DNA of 38,460 bases from Streptomyces anandii JCM 4720 (GCF_014650655.1 NZ_BMVJ01000018.1:65266-103725); one strand, 5' to 3'. Counted from the first letter of the stretch, positions 25,148 through 34,344 are shown. The notes: generated from the sequence alone by a model not told the origin. Program-made: numbers and translations.

Positions 25148-26656
25148 GTGAACCTGGCTTTGGCGCCGGAGACACTGGCGCGCTGGCAGTTCGGCATCAC
25201 GACCGTCTACCACTTTCTGTTCGTTCCCCTGACGATCTCGCTGGCCGCCCTCACGGCCGGGCTGCAGACCGCATGGGTGCGCACGGACAAGGAGAAGTAC
25301 CTCAGAGCCACCAAGTTCTGGGGCAAGCTTTTCCTGATCAACATCGCCATGGGCGTGGTCACCGGCATCGTGCAGGAGTTCCAGTTCGGCATGAACTGGT
25401 CGGACTACTCCCGCTTCGTCGGTGACATCTTCGGTGCCCCGCTCGCCTTCGAGGCCCTGATCGCCTTCTTCTTCGAGTCCACGTTCATCGGATTGTGGAT
25501 CTTCGGCTGGGACAAGCTGCCCAAGAAGATCCATCTGGCATGCATATGGATGGTGTCGATCGGCACCATCCTCTCCGCGTACTTCATCCTCGCGGCCAAC
25601 TCCTGGATGCAGCACCCCGTCGGCTACCGGATCAACAAGGCCAAGGGGCGCGCCGAGCTCACCGACTTCTGGGCGGTGCTCACCCAGAACACGACCCTCA
25701 GCCAGGTCTTCCACACACTCTCCGCGGCCTTCCTGACCGGCGGCGCCTTCATGGTCGGCATCGCCGCCTTCCACCTCGCCCGCAAGAAGCACGTCACCAC
25801 GATGAAGACCTCGCTGCGGCTCGGCCTGGTCACGGTCGTCATCGCCGGTCTGCTCACCGCGGTCAGCGGCGACGTCCTCGGCAAGGTGATGTTCAAGCAG
25901 CAGCCGATGAAGATGGCGGCGGCCGAGGCCCTGTGGGACGGCCAGAAGCCGGCGCCGTTCTCGGTCTTCGCCTACGGCGACGTCGAGAAGGGCCACAACT
26001 CGGTGGCCATCGAGATCCCCGGACTGCTGTCCTTCCTGGCCAACGACGACTTCAGCTCGTACGTCCCCGGCATCAATGACGTCAACAAGGCCGAGCAGCA
26101 GAAGTTCGGGCCCGGCGACTACCGGCCCAACATCCCGGTGACCTTCTGGGGCTTCCGCTGGATGATCGGCTTCGGCATGGCGTCCTTCGCCATCGGTCTG
26201 GCCGGACTCTGGCTCACCCGTAAGAAGTTCATGCTGCCCCAGCACCTGCGGGTCGGCGAGGACGAGGTGCCGCACCTGGTCCTGCTCCGGAACAAGGCCC
26301 TCGACCCCCAGCTGACCAAGTGGTCCTGGCGCATCGCCGTCTGGACGCTGGCCTTCCCGCTGATCGCCAACTCCTGGGGCTGGATCTTCACCGAGATGGG
26401 CCGCCAGCCGTGGGTCGTCTACGGCGTGCTGCAGACCCGGCACGCGGTCTCCCCCGGTGTCTCCCAGGGGGAGGTCATCACCTCGATGACCGTCTTCACG
26501 CTGCTCTACGCCATCCTCGCCGTCGTCGAGGTGAAGCTGCTCGCGAAGTACGTCAAGGCCGGCCCGCCCGAGCTCACGGAGGCCGACCTCAATCCGCCCA
26601 CGAAGCTCGGCGGCGACGTCCGTGACGCCGACAAGCCGATGGCCTTCTCGTACTAG
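25148..26656 (+). CDS. cydA: Cytochrome bd quinol oxidase subunit I
   Basis: A 502-residue polytopic membrane protein, CydA, which carries haems b558, b595 and d and oxidises quinol while reducing oxygen. The N-terminus has the family's ARWQFGITTVYHFLFVPLTI with the haem-ligand histidine (H22). GRQPWVVYG (about 417-425) is the hallmark motif. The Q-loop between is of the short type, as expected in actinobacteria. Start GTG 25148 follows AAGGAGAG at seven nt; earlier in-frame codons lie inside the leader. It heads a cydA-cydB-cydCD operon under the Rex operator at 25047. Confidence 0.96.
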   Translation: MNLALAPETLARWQFGITTVYHFLFVPLTISLAALTAGLQTAWVRTDKEKYLRATKFWGKLFLINIAMGVVTGIVQEFQFGMNWSDYSRFVGDIFGAPLAFEALIAFFFESTFIGLWIFGWDKLPKKIHLACIWMVSIGTILSAYFILAANSWMQHPVGYRINKAKGRAELTDFWAVLTQNTTLSQVFHTLSAAFLTGGAFMVGIAAFHLARKKHVTTMKTSLRLGLVTVVIAGLLTAVSGDVLGKVMFKQQPMKMAAAEALWDGQKPAPFSVFAYGDVEKGHNSVAIEIPGLLSFLANDDFSSYVPGINDVNKAEQQKFGPGDYRPNIPVTFWGFRWMIGFGMASFAIGLAGLWLTRKKFMLPQHLRVGEDEVPHLVLLRNKALDPQLTKWSWRIAVWTLAFPLIANSWGWIFTEMGRQPWVVYGVLQTRHAVSPGVSQGEVITSMTVFTLLYAILAVVEVKLLAKYVKAGPPELTEADLNPPTKLGGDVRDADKPMAFSY

Positions 26657-26676
26657 GCCAAGGGAGCCGCACAGCC

Positions 26677-27681
26677 ATGGAACTGCACGACGTCTGGTTC
26701 GTCCTCATCGCCGTCCTGTGGACCGGCTACTTCTTCCTGGAGGGCTTCGACTTCGGGGTCGGCATCCTCACCAAGCTGCTCGCTCGGAACCGGCCCGAGA
26801 AGCGGGTGCTGATCAACACCATCGGACCCGTCTGGGACGGCAATGAGGTGTGGCTGCTCACCGCGGGCGGCGCCACCTTCGCGGCCTTCCCCGAGTGGTA
26901 CGCCACGCTCTTCTCCGGCTTCTACCTGCCGCTGCTCGTCATCCTGGTCTGTCTGATCGTCCGGGGTGTCGCCTTCGAGTACCGGGCCAAGCGGCCCGAG
27001 GAGAACTGGCAGCGCAACTGGGAGACCGCGATCTTCTGGAGTTCGCTGATCCCCGCCTTCCTGTGGGGCGTGGCCTTCGGCAACATCGTCCGGGGTGTGA
27101 AGATCGACCGGAACCTCGAGTACGTGGGCGGCGTGGGGGACCTGCTCAACCCGTACGCACTGCTCGGCGGGCTGGTCACGCTGACGCTGTTCACCTTCCA
27201 CGGCGCGGTGTTCACGGCCCTGAAGACCGTCGGTGACATCCGGGAGCGGGCCCGGAAACTGGCCCTGCGCCTCGGTCTGCTCACGGCCGTCGTGGCGCTC
27301 GCCTTCCTGCTGTGGACGCAGGCCGACACGGGCAACGGCCGGAGCCTGGTGGCGCTGGTCGTGGCCGTGCTCGCACTCGTGGCCGCGCTGGTCGCCAACC
27401 AGGCGGGACGCGAGGGCTGGTCGTTCGCGCTGTCGGGCGTCACGATCGTGGCCGCCGTGGCGATGCTGTTCCTCTCGCTGTTCCCGAACGTCATGCCGTC
27501 CACGCTCAACGCTGACTGGAGCCTGACGGTGACCAACGCCTCCTCCAGTCCCTACACCCTGAAGATCATGACCTGGTGCGCGGGCATCGCCACGCCGATC
27601 GTCCTGCTCTACCAGGGATGGACCTACTGGGTCTTCCGCAAGCGGATCGGCACACAGCACCTCGCCGAAGCCGCGCACTGA
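26677..27681 (+). CDS. cydB: Cytochrome bd quinol oxidase subunit II
   Basis: A 334-residue CydB, the haem-free partner of CydA, with eight to nine TM helices. The conserved N-terminal WTGYFFLEGFDFGVGIL and GPVWDGNEVWLL segments are present, as is FEYR after the third helix. The ATG start is 20 bp after the cydA stop with AAGGGAG ahead of it, so the two are co-translated. Downstream lies a 28-bp palindrome that is at once a parS site and a possible terminator. Confidence 0.95.
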   Translation: MELHDVWFVLIAVLWTGYFFLEGFDFGVGILTKLLARNRPEKRVLINTIGPVWDGNEVWLLTAGGATFAAFPEWYATLFSGFYLPLLVILVCLIVRGVAFEYRAKRPEENWQRNWETAIFWSSLIPAFLWGVAFGNIVRGVKIDRNLEYVGGVGDLLNPYALLGGLVTLTLFTFHGAVFTALKTVGDIRERARKLALRLGLLTAVVALAFLLWTQADTGNGRSLVALVVAVLALVAALVANQAGREGWSFALSGVTIVAAVAMLFLSLFPNVMPSTLNADWSLTVTNASSSPYTLKIMTWCAGIATPIVLLYQGWTYWVFRKRIGTQHLAEAAH

Positions 27682-27690
27682 GTCCGAAGA

Positions 27691-27718
27691 GGGGTGTGTT
27701 TCACGTGAAACACACCCC
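27691..27718. promoter_or_regulatory. parS: Perfect parS site within a 28-bp palindrome
   Basis: TGTTTCACGTGAAACA at 27697-27712 is an exact match to the ParB-binding parS consensus. The symmetry extends a further six bp each side (GGGGTG / CACCCC), so the transcript could form a 14-bp stem only 10 bp past the cydB stop codon. Such clustered parS sites mark the chromosome partition region near oriC in Streptomyces. Confidence 0.92.
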
Positions 27719-27733
27719 TGTGGACCGAAGGGC

Positions 27734-30700
27734 ATGTTTCACGTGAAACCGATCGATCCCCGTCTCCTCCGCTACGCCCGAGCCACCCGGGTCTTCCTGA
27801 TCGCGGTCGTGGGCCTCGGCGCCCTCGGAGCCGGCCTGGTCGTCGCCCAGGCGATGCTCATCGCCGAGGTGGTGGTCGGTGCCTTCCAGCACCACCTCAC
27901 CGTCGCCGAACTGCGCACTCCCCTGCTGCTGTTGGTGGCCGTCGCCCTCGGCCGCGCGCTGGTGTCCTGGCTCACCGAACTGGCCGCCCACCGGGCCGGC
28001 GCGGCGGTGAAGTCCGAACTGCGGGGGCGGCTGCTGGACCGCGCGGCGGCGCTCGGCCCCGGCTGGCTGAGCGGACAGCGGACCGGATCGCTGGTCGCGC
28101 TGGCCACGCGGGGTGTCGATGCCCTGGACGACTACTTCTCCCGCTATCTGCCGCAGCTGGGCCTGGCCGTGGTGGTCCCCGCGGCCGTGCTGGCGCGGAT
28201 CGTCACGGAGGACTGGGTCTCGGCGGCCATCATCGTCGGAACCCTGCCCCTCATCCCCGTCTTCATGATGCTGATCGGCTGGGCCACGCAGTCCCGTATG
28301 GACCGTCAGTGGCGGCTGTTGTCACGGCTGTCCGGGCACTTCCTGGACGTGGTGGCGGGGCTGCCTACCCTGAAGGTGTTCGGCCGGGCCAAGGCGCAGG
28401 CGGAGTCGATCCGGCGCATCACCGCCGAATACCGGCGGGCGACCATGCGCACCCTGCGGATCGCCTTCCTCTCCTCCTTCGCCCTGGAACTGCTCGCCAC
28501 GCTGTCGGTCGCCCTCGTCGCCGTGACCATCGGCATGCGGCTGGTCAACGGCGACATGGACCTCTACATCGGCCTGGTCATCCTCGTCCTGGCCCCGGAG
28601 GCCTATCTCCCGCTGCGCCAGGTCGGCGCCCAGTACCACGCGGCGGCGGAGGGACTGGCGGCGGCCGAGGACATCTTCGCCGTGCTGGAGACACCGCTGC
28701 CGCAGACCGGCACCAAGGCCGTCCCGGTGCGGGCGGCGCTCGCCTTCGAGGGCGTGAGCGTCCGTTACCCCGGCCGGTCCACGGACGCCGTGACCGACGT
28801 GTCCCTCACGGTGCGGCCCGGGGAGACGGTCGCGCTCGTCGGACCCAGCGGCGCCGGGAAGTCGACCCTGCTGAACGTCCTGCTCGGGTTCGTACCGCCC
28901 ACCGGGGGCCGGGTACGGATCGGGGGAGTGGATCTCACGGAGGCCGATCCCGGGCGGTGGCGCTCACACGTCGCCTGGGTGCCCCAGCGGCCCCACCTGT
29001 ACGCCGGGACGATCGCCGAGAACGTACGGCTCGCCCGGCCCGACGCCGACGCCGCCGCCGTGCGCCGGGCGCTGAAGGACGCGGGCGCTCTGGAGTTCGT
29101 CGACGCCCTGCCAGACGGGTTGGACACCGTGCTCGGCGAGGACGGCGGCGGGCTGTCCGCCGGGCAGCGGCAACGGCTCGCGCTGGCCCGGGCGTTCCTC
29201 GCGGACCGGCCCGTCCTGCTGCTCGACGAGCCGACCGCCGCGCTCGACGGTGCCACCGAGGCCGAGGTCGTGGAAGCGGTGCGCAGGCTCGCCGCCGGGC
29301 GGACGGTGCTGCTCGTCGTCCACCGGCCGGCGCTGCTGGGCGTGGCGGACCGCGTAGTGCGGCTCGAAGGCGGAGAGCTTCCCGCGGACGCCCCGCCGTC
29401 GTCCGGAGCCTGTGCGGCATCCCCGGCGCCACGGGAGGCCGGGACGGCGGCACGCAGCGTCCAAGGGGCTGCCACGGATGTTCCGGCGGAGGCCGGAGCC
29501 GGCTCCGCGAAGGCCGGCGGAGACGTCCTCGCCCGCGTGCGGGCGATGTCCGGCGCCCGGCGCGGCCGTCTCGCCCTCGCCCTGCTGCTCGCCGCCCTCG
29601 CCCTCGGCAGCGCGGTCGGCCTGATGGCCACCTCCGGCTGGCTCATCTCACGCGCCTCCCAGCATCCGCCGGTGCTCTACCTGATGGTGGCCGTCACGGC
29701 GACGCGGGCCTTCGGCATCGGGCGGGCCGTCTTCCGGTACGGGGAGCGGCTGGTTTCGCACGACGCGGTGCTGCGGATGCTGGCCGACACACGGGTCGCC
29801 GTCTACCGGCGGCTGGAGCGGCTGGCCCCCGCCGGACTGCGCCGGACCCGCCGAGGCGATCTGCTCACGCGGCTCGTCGCCGATGTGGACGCCCTGCAGG
29901 ACTACTGGCTGCGCTGGCTGCTGCCCGCAGGCGCGGCCCTCGCGGTGTCCGCCGCCTCGGTCGCCTTCACGGCGTGGCTGCTGCCCGAGGCGGGGGCGGT
30001 GCTCGCGGCCGGACTGCTCGCGGCCGGGGCGGGCGTCCCGCTGCTCACCGGGGCCGTGGCACGCCGTGCGGAGCACCGGCTGGCCCCTGCCCGCGGCGCC
30101 CTGGCGACCCGCGTGGGCGACCTGCTCACCGGTACGGCCGAACTGACGGTCGCCGGGGCCCTGCCCGCCCGTACCGCCGAGGCGCGGCGGGCCGACTCCG
30201 TACTCACCCGGATCGCCTCGCGCGGCGCCACGGCCACCGCGCTCGGGGACGGGCTCACCGCGCTGGTCTCGGGGCTGACGGTGGCCGCGGCGGCCCTCGT
30301 CGGCGCTCAGGCGGTCGCCGCAGGCCGGCTCGGGGGCGTGGCCATGGCCGTCGTCGTGCTCACCCCACTGGCCGCCTTCGAGGCCGTCCTCGGCATGCCC
30401 CTGGCCGTCCAGCACCGTCAGCGGGTCCGCCGCAGCGCGGAGCGCGTGTACGAGGTCCTCGACGCTCCCGTGCCCGTTCGTGAGCCCGAGCGGCCGCGGC
30501 AGGCGCCCGCCTCGCCGTTCCCGCTCGGCGTGACCGGCCTGACCGCCCGGCACGCCGGTCAGCACCGCCCGGCGCTCGCCGGGCTCGACCTGACCCTGGA
30601 GAAGGGCCGCAGGGTGGCCGTGGTCGGCCCGTCCGGGTCCGGCAAGACGACACTCGCCCAGGTACTCCTGCGGTTCCTGGACGCGGAGGCGGGCACGTAC

Positions 30701-31267
30701 ACCCTCGGTGGCGTCGACGCCACCGCGCTGGACGGCGACGACGTACGGCGGCTCGTCGGGCTGTGCGCTCAGGACGCGCACCTCTTCGACAGCTCCGTGC
30801 GGGAGAACCTGCTGCTGGCGAGGAAGGACGCCACCGAGGCCGAGTTGCGGGACGCGCTCGCGCGGGCCCGGCTGCTCGACTGGACCGGCACCCTTCCCGA
30901 CGGGCTCGACACGCTCGTCGGGGAGCACGGCGCCCGGCTGTCCGGCGGGCAGCGGCAGCGGCTGGCGCTGGCCAGGGCGCTGCTCGCCGACTTCCCCGTC
31001 CTCGTGCTCGACGAGCCCGCGGAACACCTGGACCTGGCCACCGCCGACGAGCTCACCGCCGATCTGCTGGCCGCCACCGAGGGCCGTACGACCCTGCTCA
31101 TCACCCACCGTCTGGCCGGGCTGGAGGCGGTTGACGAGGTGCTCGTGCTGGACGCGGGGCGTGTCGTCCAGCGGGGGCCGTACGCGGAACTGGCCGCCGT
31201 ACCGGGGCCGCTGCGCGAGATGATCGAACGCGAGAGTGAGGCGGAACTGCTGGTCGCGGCGCGGTAA
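27734..31267 (+). CDS. cydCD: Fused CydDC ABC transporter for cytochrome bd assembly
   Basis: A 1177-residue fusion of the two half-transporters CydD and CydC, each with six TM helices and one ATPase domain. The first half has Walker A GPSGAGKST (about 372), signature LSAGQRQR (about 474) and DEPTAALD; the second has GPSGSGKTT (about 965), LSGGQRQR (about 1070) and DEPAEHLD. A linker rich in Ala/Gly/Pro (about 550-610) joins them. In bacteria CydDC exports reductant such as glutathione, cysteine or haem-related factors needed to assemble cytochrome bd; the actinobacterial substrate is unsettled. ATG 27734 gives MFHVKP and overlaps a parS site; no ribosome-binding site is obvious, GAAGG being the nearest. 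Same operon as cydAB. Confidence 0.93.
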   Translation: MFHVKPIDPRLLRYARATRVFLIAVVGLGALGAGLVVAQAMLIAEVVVGAFQHHLTVAELRTPLLLLVAVALGRALVSWLTELAAHRAGAAVKSELRGRLLDRAAALGPGWLSGQRTGSLVALATRGVDALDDYFSRYLPQLGLAVVVPAAVLARIVTEDWVSAAIIVGTLPLIPVFMMLIGWATQSRMDRQWRLLSRLSGHFLDVVAGLPTLKVFGRAKAQAESIRRITAEYRRATMRTLRIAFLSSFALELLATLSVALVAVTIGMRLVNGDMDLYIGLVILVLAPEAYLPLRQVGAQYHAAAEGLAAAEDIFAVLETPLPQTGTKAVPVRAALAFEGVSVRYPGRSTDAVTDVSLTVRPGETVALVGPSGAGKSTLLNVLLGFVPPTGGRVRIGGVDLTEADPGRWRSHVAWVPQRPHLYAGTIAENVRLARPDADAAAVRRALKDAGALEFVDALPDGLDTVLGEDGGGLSAGQRQRLALARAFLADRPVLLLDEPTAALDGATEAEVVEAVRRLAAGRTVLLVVHRPALLGVADRVVRLEGGELPADAPPSSGACAASPAPREAGTAARSVQGAATDVPAEAGAGSAKAGGDVLARVRAMSGARRGRLALALLLAALALGSAVGLMATSGWLISRASQHPPVLYLMVAVTATRAFGIGRAVFRYGERLVSHDAVLRMLADTRVAVYRRLERLAPAGLRRTRRGDLLTRLVADVDALQDYWLRWLLPAGAALAVSAASVAFTAWLLPEAGAVLAAGLLAAGAGVPLLTGAVARRAEHRLAPARGALATRVGDLLTGTAELTVAGALPARTAEARRADSVLTRIASRGATATALGDGLTALVSGLTVAAAALVGAQAVAAGRLGGVAMAVVVLTPLAAFEAVLGMPLAVQHRQRVRRSAERVYEVLDAPVPVREPERPRQAPASPFPLGVTGLTARHAGQHRPALAGLDLTLEKGRRVAVVGPSGSGKTTLAQVLLRFLDAEAGTYTLGGVDATALDGDDVRRLVGLCAQDAHLFDSSVRENLLLARKDATEAELRDALARARLLDWTGTLPDGLDTLVGEHGARLSGGQRQRLALARALLADFPVLVLDEPAEHLDLATADELTADLLAATEGRTTLLITHRLAGLEAVDEVLVLDAGRVVQRGPYAELAAVPGPLREMIERESEAELLVAAR
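27735..27750. promoter_or_regulatory. parS: parS site covering the cydCD start codon
   Basis: TGTTTCACGTGAAACC differs from the consensus only in the last base. It begins at the second base of the cydCD ATG, so the protein starts MFHVKP. It lies 38 bp from the site at 27697. Together they are a ParB double site in the middle of the cyd operon. Confidence 0.85.
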
Positions 31268-31270
31268 CCG

Positions 31271-32179
31271 CTACCTCCGCTCCCCCAGCAGGCGTTCGAT
31301 CACGACGGCGACGCCGTCCTCGTTGTTGGCGACCGTCCGGCCGGAGGCCGCGGCGAGCACGTCCGGGTGGGCGTTGCCCATGGCGTAGGAGCGGCCGGCC
31401 CAGGTGAGCATCTCGACGTCGTTCGGCATGTCGCCGAAGGCGACGACCTGCTCGTGCGAGATGCCGCGCTCGGCGCAGCACAGCGCGAGCGTGCTCGCCT
31501 TGGAGACGCCCGGGCCGCTGATCTCCAGCAGCGCGCTGGGGCTGGAGCGGGTCACGGTGGCGCGCCCGCCGATGGCGAGCCGGGCGACGGTCAGGAAGGC
31601 GTCCGGGTCCAGCGTCGGGTGGTAGGCGAGGATCTTCAGGATCGGCTGGCCGGTGCCGGCCCCGTCCGGCGCCAGCAGTTCCTCGGCCGGGGCGAGGGTG
31701 TCCGGTATCTCCATGTGCAGCTTGGGATAGTCCGGCTCCTGGTAGAAGCCGTACGTCTGCTCGACCGCGTAGACCGTGCCCGGCGCGGCGTCGCGCAGCA
31801 GCCCGACGGCGTCCAGCGCGTTCTCCCGGGCGAGGTCGCGCACCTTCACGAACCGGTGGGAGCCCGCACCGCCGTGCAGATCGACCACGGCGGCGCCGTT
31901 TCCGCAGATGGCGAGACCGTGGCCGTGCACGTGTTCGCTGACGACGTCCATCCAGCGGGCCGGGCGGCCGGTCACGAAGAAGACCTCGATGCCCGCCTCC
32001 TCGGCCGCGGCCAGGGCGGCGACCGTGCGCGGGGACACCGACTTGTCGTCGCGCAGCAGGGTTCCGTCGAGGTCGGTGGCGATCAGCCGCGGCGGCACGA
32101 CGGGGGCACCTTTCTGGTCGAACGAGGCCGAGAGCTTGAGAGAGGCCGGGGGCTCGGGCTTTCGAGTCGCTGAGGTCAC
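31271..32179 (-). CDS. Cof-type HAD-superfamily hydrolase
   Basis: A protein of about 302 residues. HAD motif I is IATDLDGTLL, motif II appears in FFVTGRPARW, motif III is a Lys (about 220, in GVSKAST) and motif IV is AFGDMPNDVEML. The cap between motifs II and III is of the Cof/C2 type, as in phosphatases of sugar phosphates, FMN or pyridoxal phosphate; the substrate is unknown. The GTG at 32179 begins VTSATRKPEPPAS; ATGs at 32197 and 32227 are alternatives, all with weak ribosome-binding sites. Convergent with cydCD and only 3 bp from its stop codon. Confidence 0.87.
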   Translation of the reverse strand: MTSATRKPEPPASLKLSASFDQKGAPVVPPRLIATDLDGTLLRDDKSVSPRTVAALAAAEEAGIEVFFVTGRPARWMDVVSEHVHGHGLAICGNGAAVVDLHGGAGSHRFVKVRDLARENALDAVGLLRDAAPGTVYAVEQTYGFYQEPDYPKLHMEIPDTLAPAEELLAPDGAGTGQPILKILAYHPTLDPDAFLTVARLAIGGRATVTRSSPSALLEISGPGVSKASTLALCCAERGISHEQVVAFGDMPNDVEMLTWAGRSYAMGNAHPDVLAAASGRTVANNEDGVAVVIERLLGERR

Positions 32180-32267
32180 CGGGGCATTGTCCCGCATATG
32201 CCCGCACGGTCGTGCTGGAGTGCGCACATCTGAGTAGTCGGCTCTGTCACGTGAGCAATCGGCCCGG

Positions 32268-33170
32268 TCACGCCAGCTGAGTGGGCGCTTCCATGGCGAT
32301 CCGCTCGAAGATCTTCTGGTCGGCCGCGAAGTCCGAGTCGGGGATCGGCCAGTGGATCACGATCTCGGTGAAGCCGAGCTCCCGGTGCCGGCCCGCGAAG
32401 TCCACGAACGCGTCGAGGGACTCCAGGGGACGTGAGCGGTCCGGGGTGAATCCGGTGAGCAGCACCTTGTCCAGTTCCGAGACGTCCCGGCCGAGGGAGG
32501 CGCAGGCGTCGGCGAGCTTTTCGGCCTGTCCGCGGATGGCCTGCACCGACTGCTCCGGGGTGCCGTTCTCGTACAGCTTCGGGTCGCCTGTGGTCACCCA
32601 GGCCTGCCCGTACCGCGCGGCGAGCCGCAGTCCGCGGGGGCCGGTGGCCGCCACCGCGAACGGCAGCCGGGGCCGCTGCACGCAGCCGGGGATGTTGCGC
32701 GCCTCGTGCGCCGAGTAGAAGTCGCCGTCGTAGGACACCGCGTCCTCGGTCAGCAGCCGGTCGAGGAGGGGAACGAACTCGGCGAAGCGGTCGGCGCGCT
32801 CGCGGGGTGTCCAGGGTTCCTGGCCGAGCGCGGTTGCGTCGAAGCCGGTGCCCCCCGCACCGACGCCGAGGGTGATCCGGCCGCCGGAGATGTCGTCCAG
32901 GGAGATCAGTTCCTTGGCGAGGGTGACCGGGTGGCGGAAGTTCGGCGAGGTGACCAGGGTGCCCAGCCGCAGGCGCTCGGTCGCCGCCGCGGCGGCGGTC
33001 AGCGTCGGCACGGCGCCGAACCACGGGCCGTCCCGGAAGGTGCGCCAGGACAGGTGGTCGTAGGTGTACGCCGTGTGGAAGCCCAGCTCCTCGGCACGTG
33101 TCCAGGCCGCACGGCCGCCTTCGTGCCAGCGGCGGTAGGGAAGGATCACGGTGCTCAGGCGCAGACTCAT
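32268..33170 (-). CDS. LLM-class F420/flavin-dependent oxidoreductase
   Basis: A 300-residue luciferase-like TIM-barrel protein. [37 protein letters not shown] and [20 protein letters not shown] are the characteristic family segments, and the later [16 protein letters not shown] (residues about 175-190) lines the cofactor site. Most Streptomyces members use coenzyme F420; the substrate cannot be predicted. Start ATG 33170 (MSLRLSTV). A degenerate parS-like site lies just upstream at 33195. Confidence 0.87.
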   Translation of the reverse strand: MSLRLSTVILPYRRWHEGGRAAWTRAEELGFHTAYTYDHLSWRTFRDGPWFGAVPTLTAAAAATERLRLGTLVTSPNFRHPVTLAKELISLDDISGGRITLGVGAGGTGFDATALGQEPWTPRERADRFAEFVPLLDRLLTEDAVSYDGDFYSAHEARNIPGCVQRPRLPFAVAATGPRGLRLAARYGQAWVTTGDPKLYENGTPEQSVQAIRGQAEKLADACASLGRDVSELDKVLLTGFTPDRSRPLESLDAFVDFAGRHRELGFTEIVIHWPIPDSDFAADQKIFERIAMEAPTQLA

Positions 33171-33194
33171 GGACCCGAGCCTAAGGGCGGAGGA

Positions 33195-33210
33195 CGTTCC
33201 ACGTGAAACA
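33195..33210. promoter_or_regulatory. Degenerate parS-like site
   Basis: CGTTCCACGTGAAACA matches the parS consensus at 14 of 16 positions, with one change inside the 14-bp core. It lies between the LLM-oxidoreductase gene and the next minus-strand gene, immediately before the stop codon at 33211. Weaker than the sites in the cyd operon. Confidence 0.5.
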
Positions 33211-33660
33211 TCAACGTACGCGGCTGCTCAGCCACGGACTGAGGCCGAACATCGGGACGTACTCCTTGTACGTGCGATCGGCGGGCAGGGGCACGACGAG
33301 GCGGTAGCCGGGCGGGAAGCGCCGTGCCTTCACATAGGCCCTGTCGCCGAATACGGCATGCAGAAAGGCGGGCACCTCGTCACGGGGCAGGTCGGGGAAG
33401 TCGATGCCCTCCACGGTGATCAGGGCGTCGTCCTCGGGAAAGAGCCGGACGGTCACCCGGGGCAGCCCGCCGAACTCGACGAAGGCCTCGTGCGGCAGCG
33501 AGCCGTCCGGGTCGGTGGTGACGCCGACGCCCGCGGCGCTGCGGCGGGAGGTCTGATCGGCGCCGATGTCGTGCGTCACCGACATCTCGCGGGCGTACTC
33601 GTCGGCGATGGCGCGGCAGGCGGTGACGGCGGCCTCGGTGCTGGGCAGATGGTCGTCCAT
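33211..33660 (-). CDS. Conserved hypothetical protein (~149 residues)
   Basis: A cytosolic protein of about 149 residues with no TM segment. It contains a helical N-terminus (TEAAVTACRAIADEYAREM), a strand-rich middle (VTVRLFPEDDALITVEGIDF) and a C-terminus ending in YKEYVPMFGLSPWLSSRVR. I recognise no enzyme motif. Start ATG 33660 (MDDHLPS) is preferred; ATG at 33672 is in frame and neither has a strong ribosome-binding site. It follows kptA on the same strand with 23 bp between, so the two are probably one transcript. Confidence 0.7.
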   Translation of the reverse strand: MDDHLPSTEAAVTACRAIADEYAREMSVTHDIGADQTSRRSAAGVGVTTDPDGSLPHEAFVEFGGLPRVTVRLFPEDDALITVEGIDFPDLPRDEVPAFLHAVFGDRAYVKARRFPPGYRLVVPLPADRTYKEYVPMFGLSPWLSSRVR

Positions 33661-33683
33661 ACGGCCGATCATGCCGGACGGCG

Positions 33684-34232
33684 TCAGTGGCCCTCGGGGA
33701 ACCGGACATAGCGCGCGGGTACCGCCGTCGTCAGCCACACGCCGTTCGCGCTGACGTGGAAGACATGCCCTTCGCGATGCATGGCGCCGGCGTCCACGGC
33801 GAGAACGACCGGTCGGCCGCGCCGGGAGCCGACCCGTGCCGCGGTTTCCCGGTCCGGCGAGAGGTGCACGTCGTGCCGGTTCATGGGCCGCAGCCCCTCG
33901 GTGCGGATCGCCTCCAGGCTGCGGGCCACCGTTCCGTGGTAGAGGTACGGCGGCGGGGTCGCCGGCGGCAGCCCGAGCTCGACCTCGACGCTGTGGCCCT
34001 GGCTGGCGCGGATGCGAGTGCCCTCGATGGCGAAGCGCCGCTTGTCGTTGCCGGCGACCACCTCGTCCAGTTCCTCGCTGGTGAACCGGAACCCGTGGGC
34101 GCTCGCCGCCGCGATCAGCGCGTCGATCTCGGTCCAGCCGGCCGGGTCGAGGGTGAGCCCGATGCGCTCCGGCTGGTGGCGCAGGTGCTTGGAGAGGTAC
34201 TTCGAGACCTTGACGAGGCGTCTTTCGTCCAT
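33684..34232 (-). CDS. kptA: RNA 2'-phosphotransferase (KptA/Tpt1)
   Basis: A 182-residue Tpt1/KptA enzyme that removes an internal 2'-phosphate from RNA and transfers it to NAD+, giving ADP-ribose 1'',2''-cyclic phosphate. Family blocks: SKYLSKHLRH, DPAGWTEIDALI, IRASQGHSV, YLYHGT, HDVHLSPD and ANGVWLTTAVP, with the Arg-His-Arg-Arg catalytic set visible (R and H in the first and third blocks; R in RPMNRHDVH and RPVVL). In fungi the substrate is spliced tRNA; bacterial substrates are not settled. Start ATG 34232 (MDERRLVKVS) fits. Upstream is a group of DnaA-box-like sequences. Confidence 0.93.
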   Translation of the reverse strand: MDERRLVKVSKYLSKHLRHQPERIGLTLDPAGWTEIDALIAAASAHGFRFTSEELDEVVAGNDKRRFAIEGTRIRASQGHSVEVELGLPPATPPPYLYHGTVARSLEAIRTEGLRPMNRHDVHLSPDRETAARVGSRRGRPVVLAVDAGAMHREGHVFHVSANGVWLTTAVPARYVRFPEGH

Positions 34233-34289
34233 CCCACCAGGGTGCCGGGCGAGACACGGATCACGCAGGTGAATTTCGCCGCGGAGGTT

Positions 34290-34344
34290 TGGTCCACAGC
34301 CCAGCCGTGTTGTCCACAGCCGGAATCGGCGATGCTGTGGACAA
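34290..34344. promoter_or_regulatory. Cluster of three DnaA-box-like sequences
   Basis: TTGTCCACA at 34310-34318 and its complement TGTGGACAA at 34336-34344 are exact matches to the preferred Streptomyces DnaA box; TGGTCCACA at 34290-34298 has one mismatch. The two exact boxes face each other, and TTGTCCACAGC / GCTGTGGACAA forms an 11-bp inverted repeat. They lie upstream of kptA in the 174-bp gap before the next gene. This is not oriC, which lies between dnaA and dnaN, but could bind DnaA. Confidence 0.55.

Noticed and set aside
28309..30483. Long open frame inside cydCD in another frame (724 codons)
   Set aside because: Arg/Gly/Ala-rich without motifs; cydCD is complete with two Walker and signature sets in its own frame.
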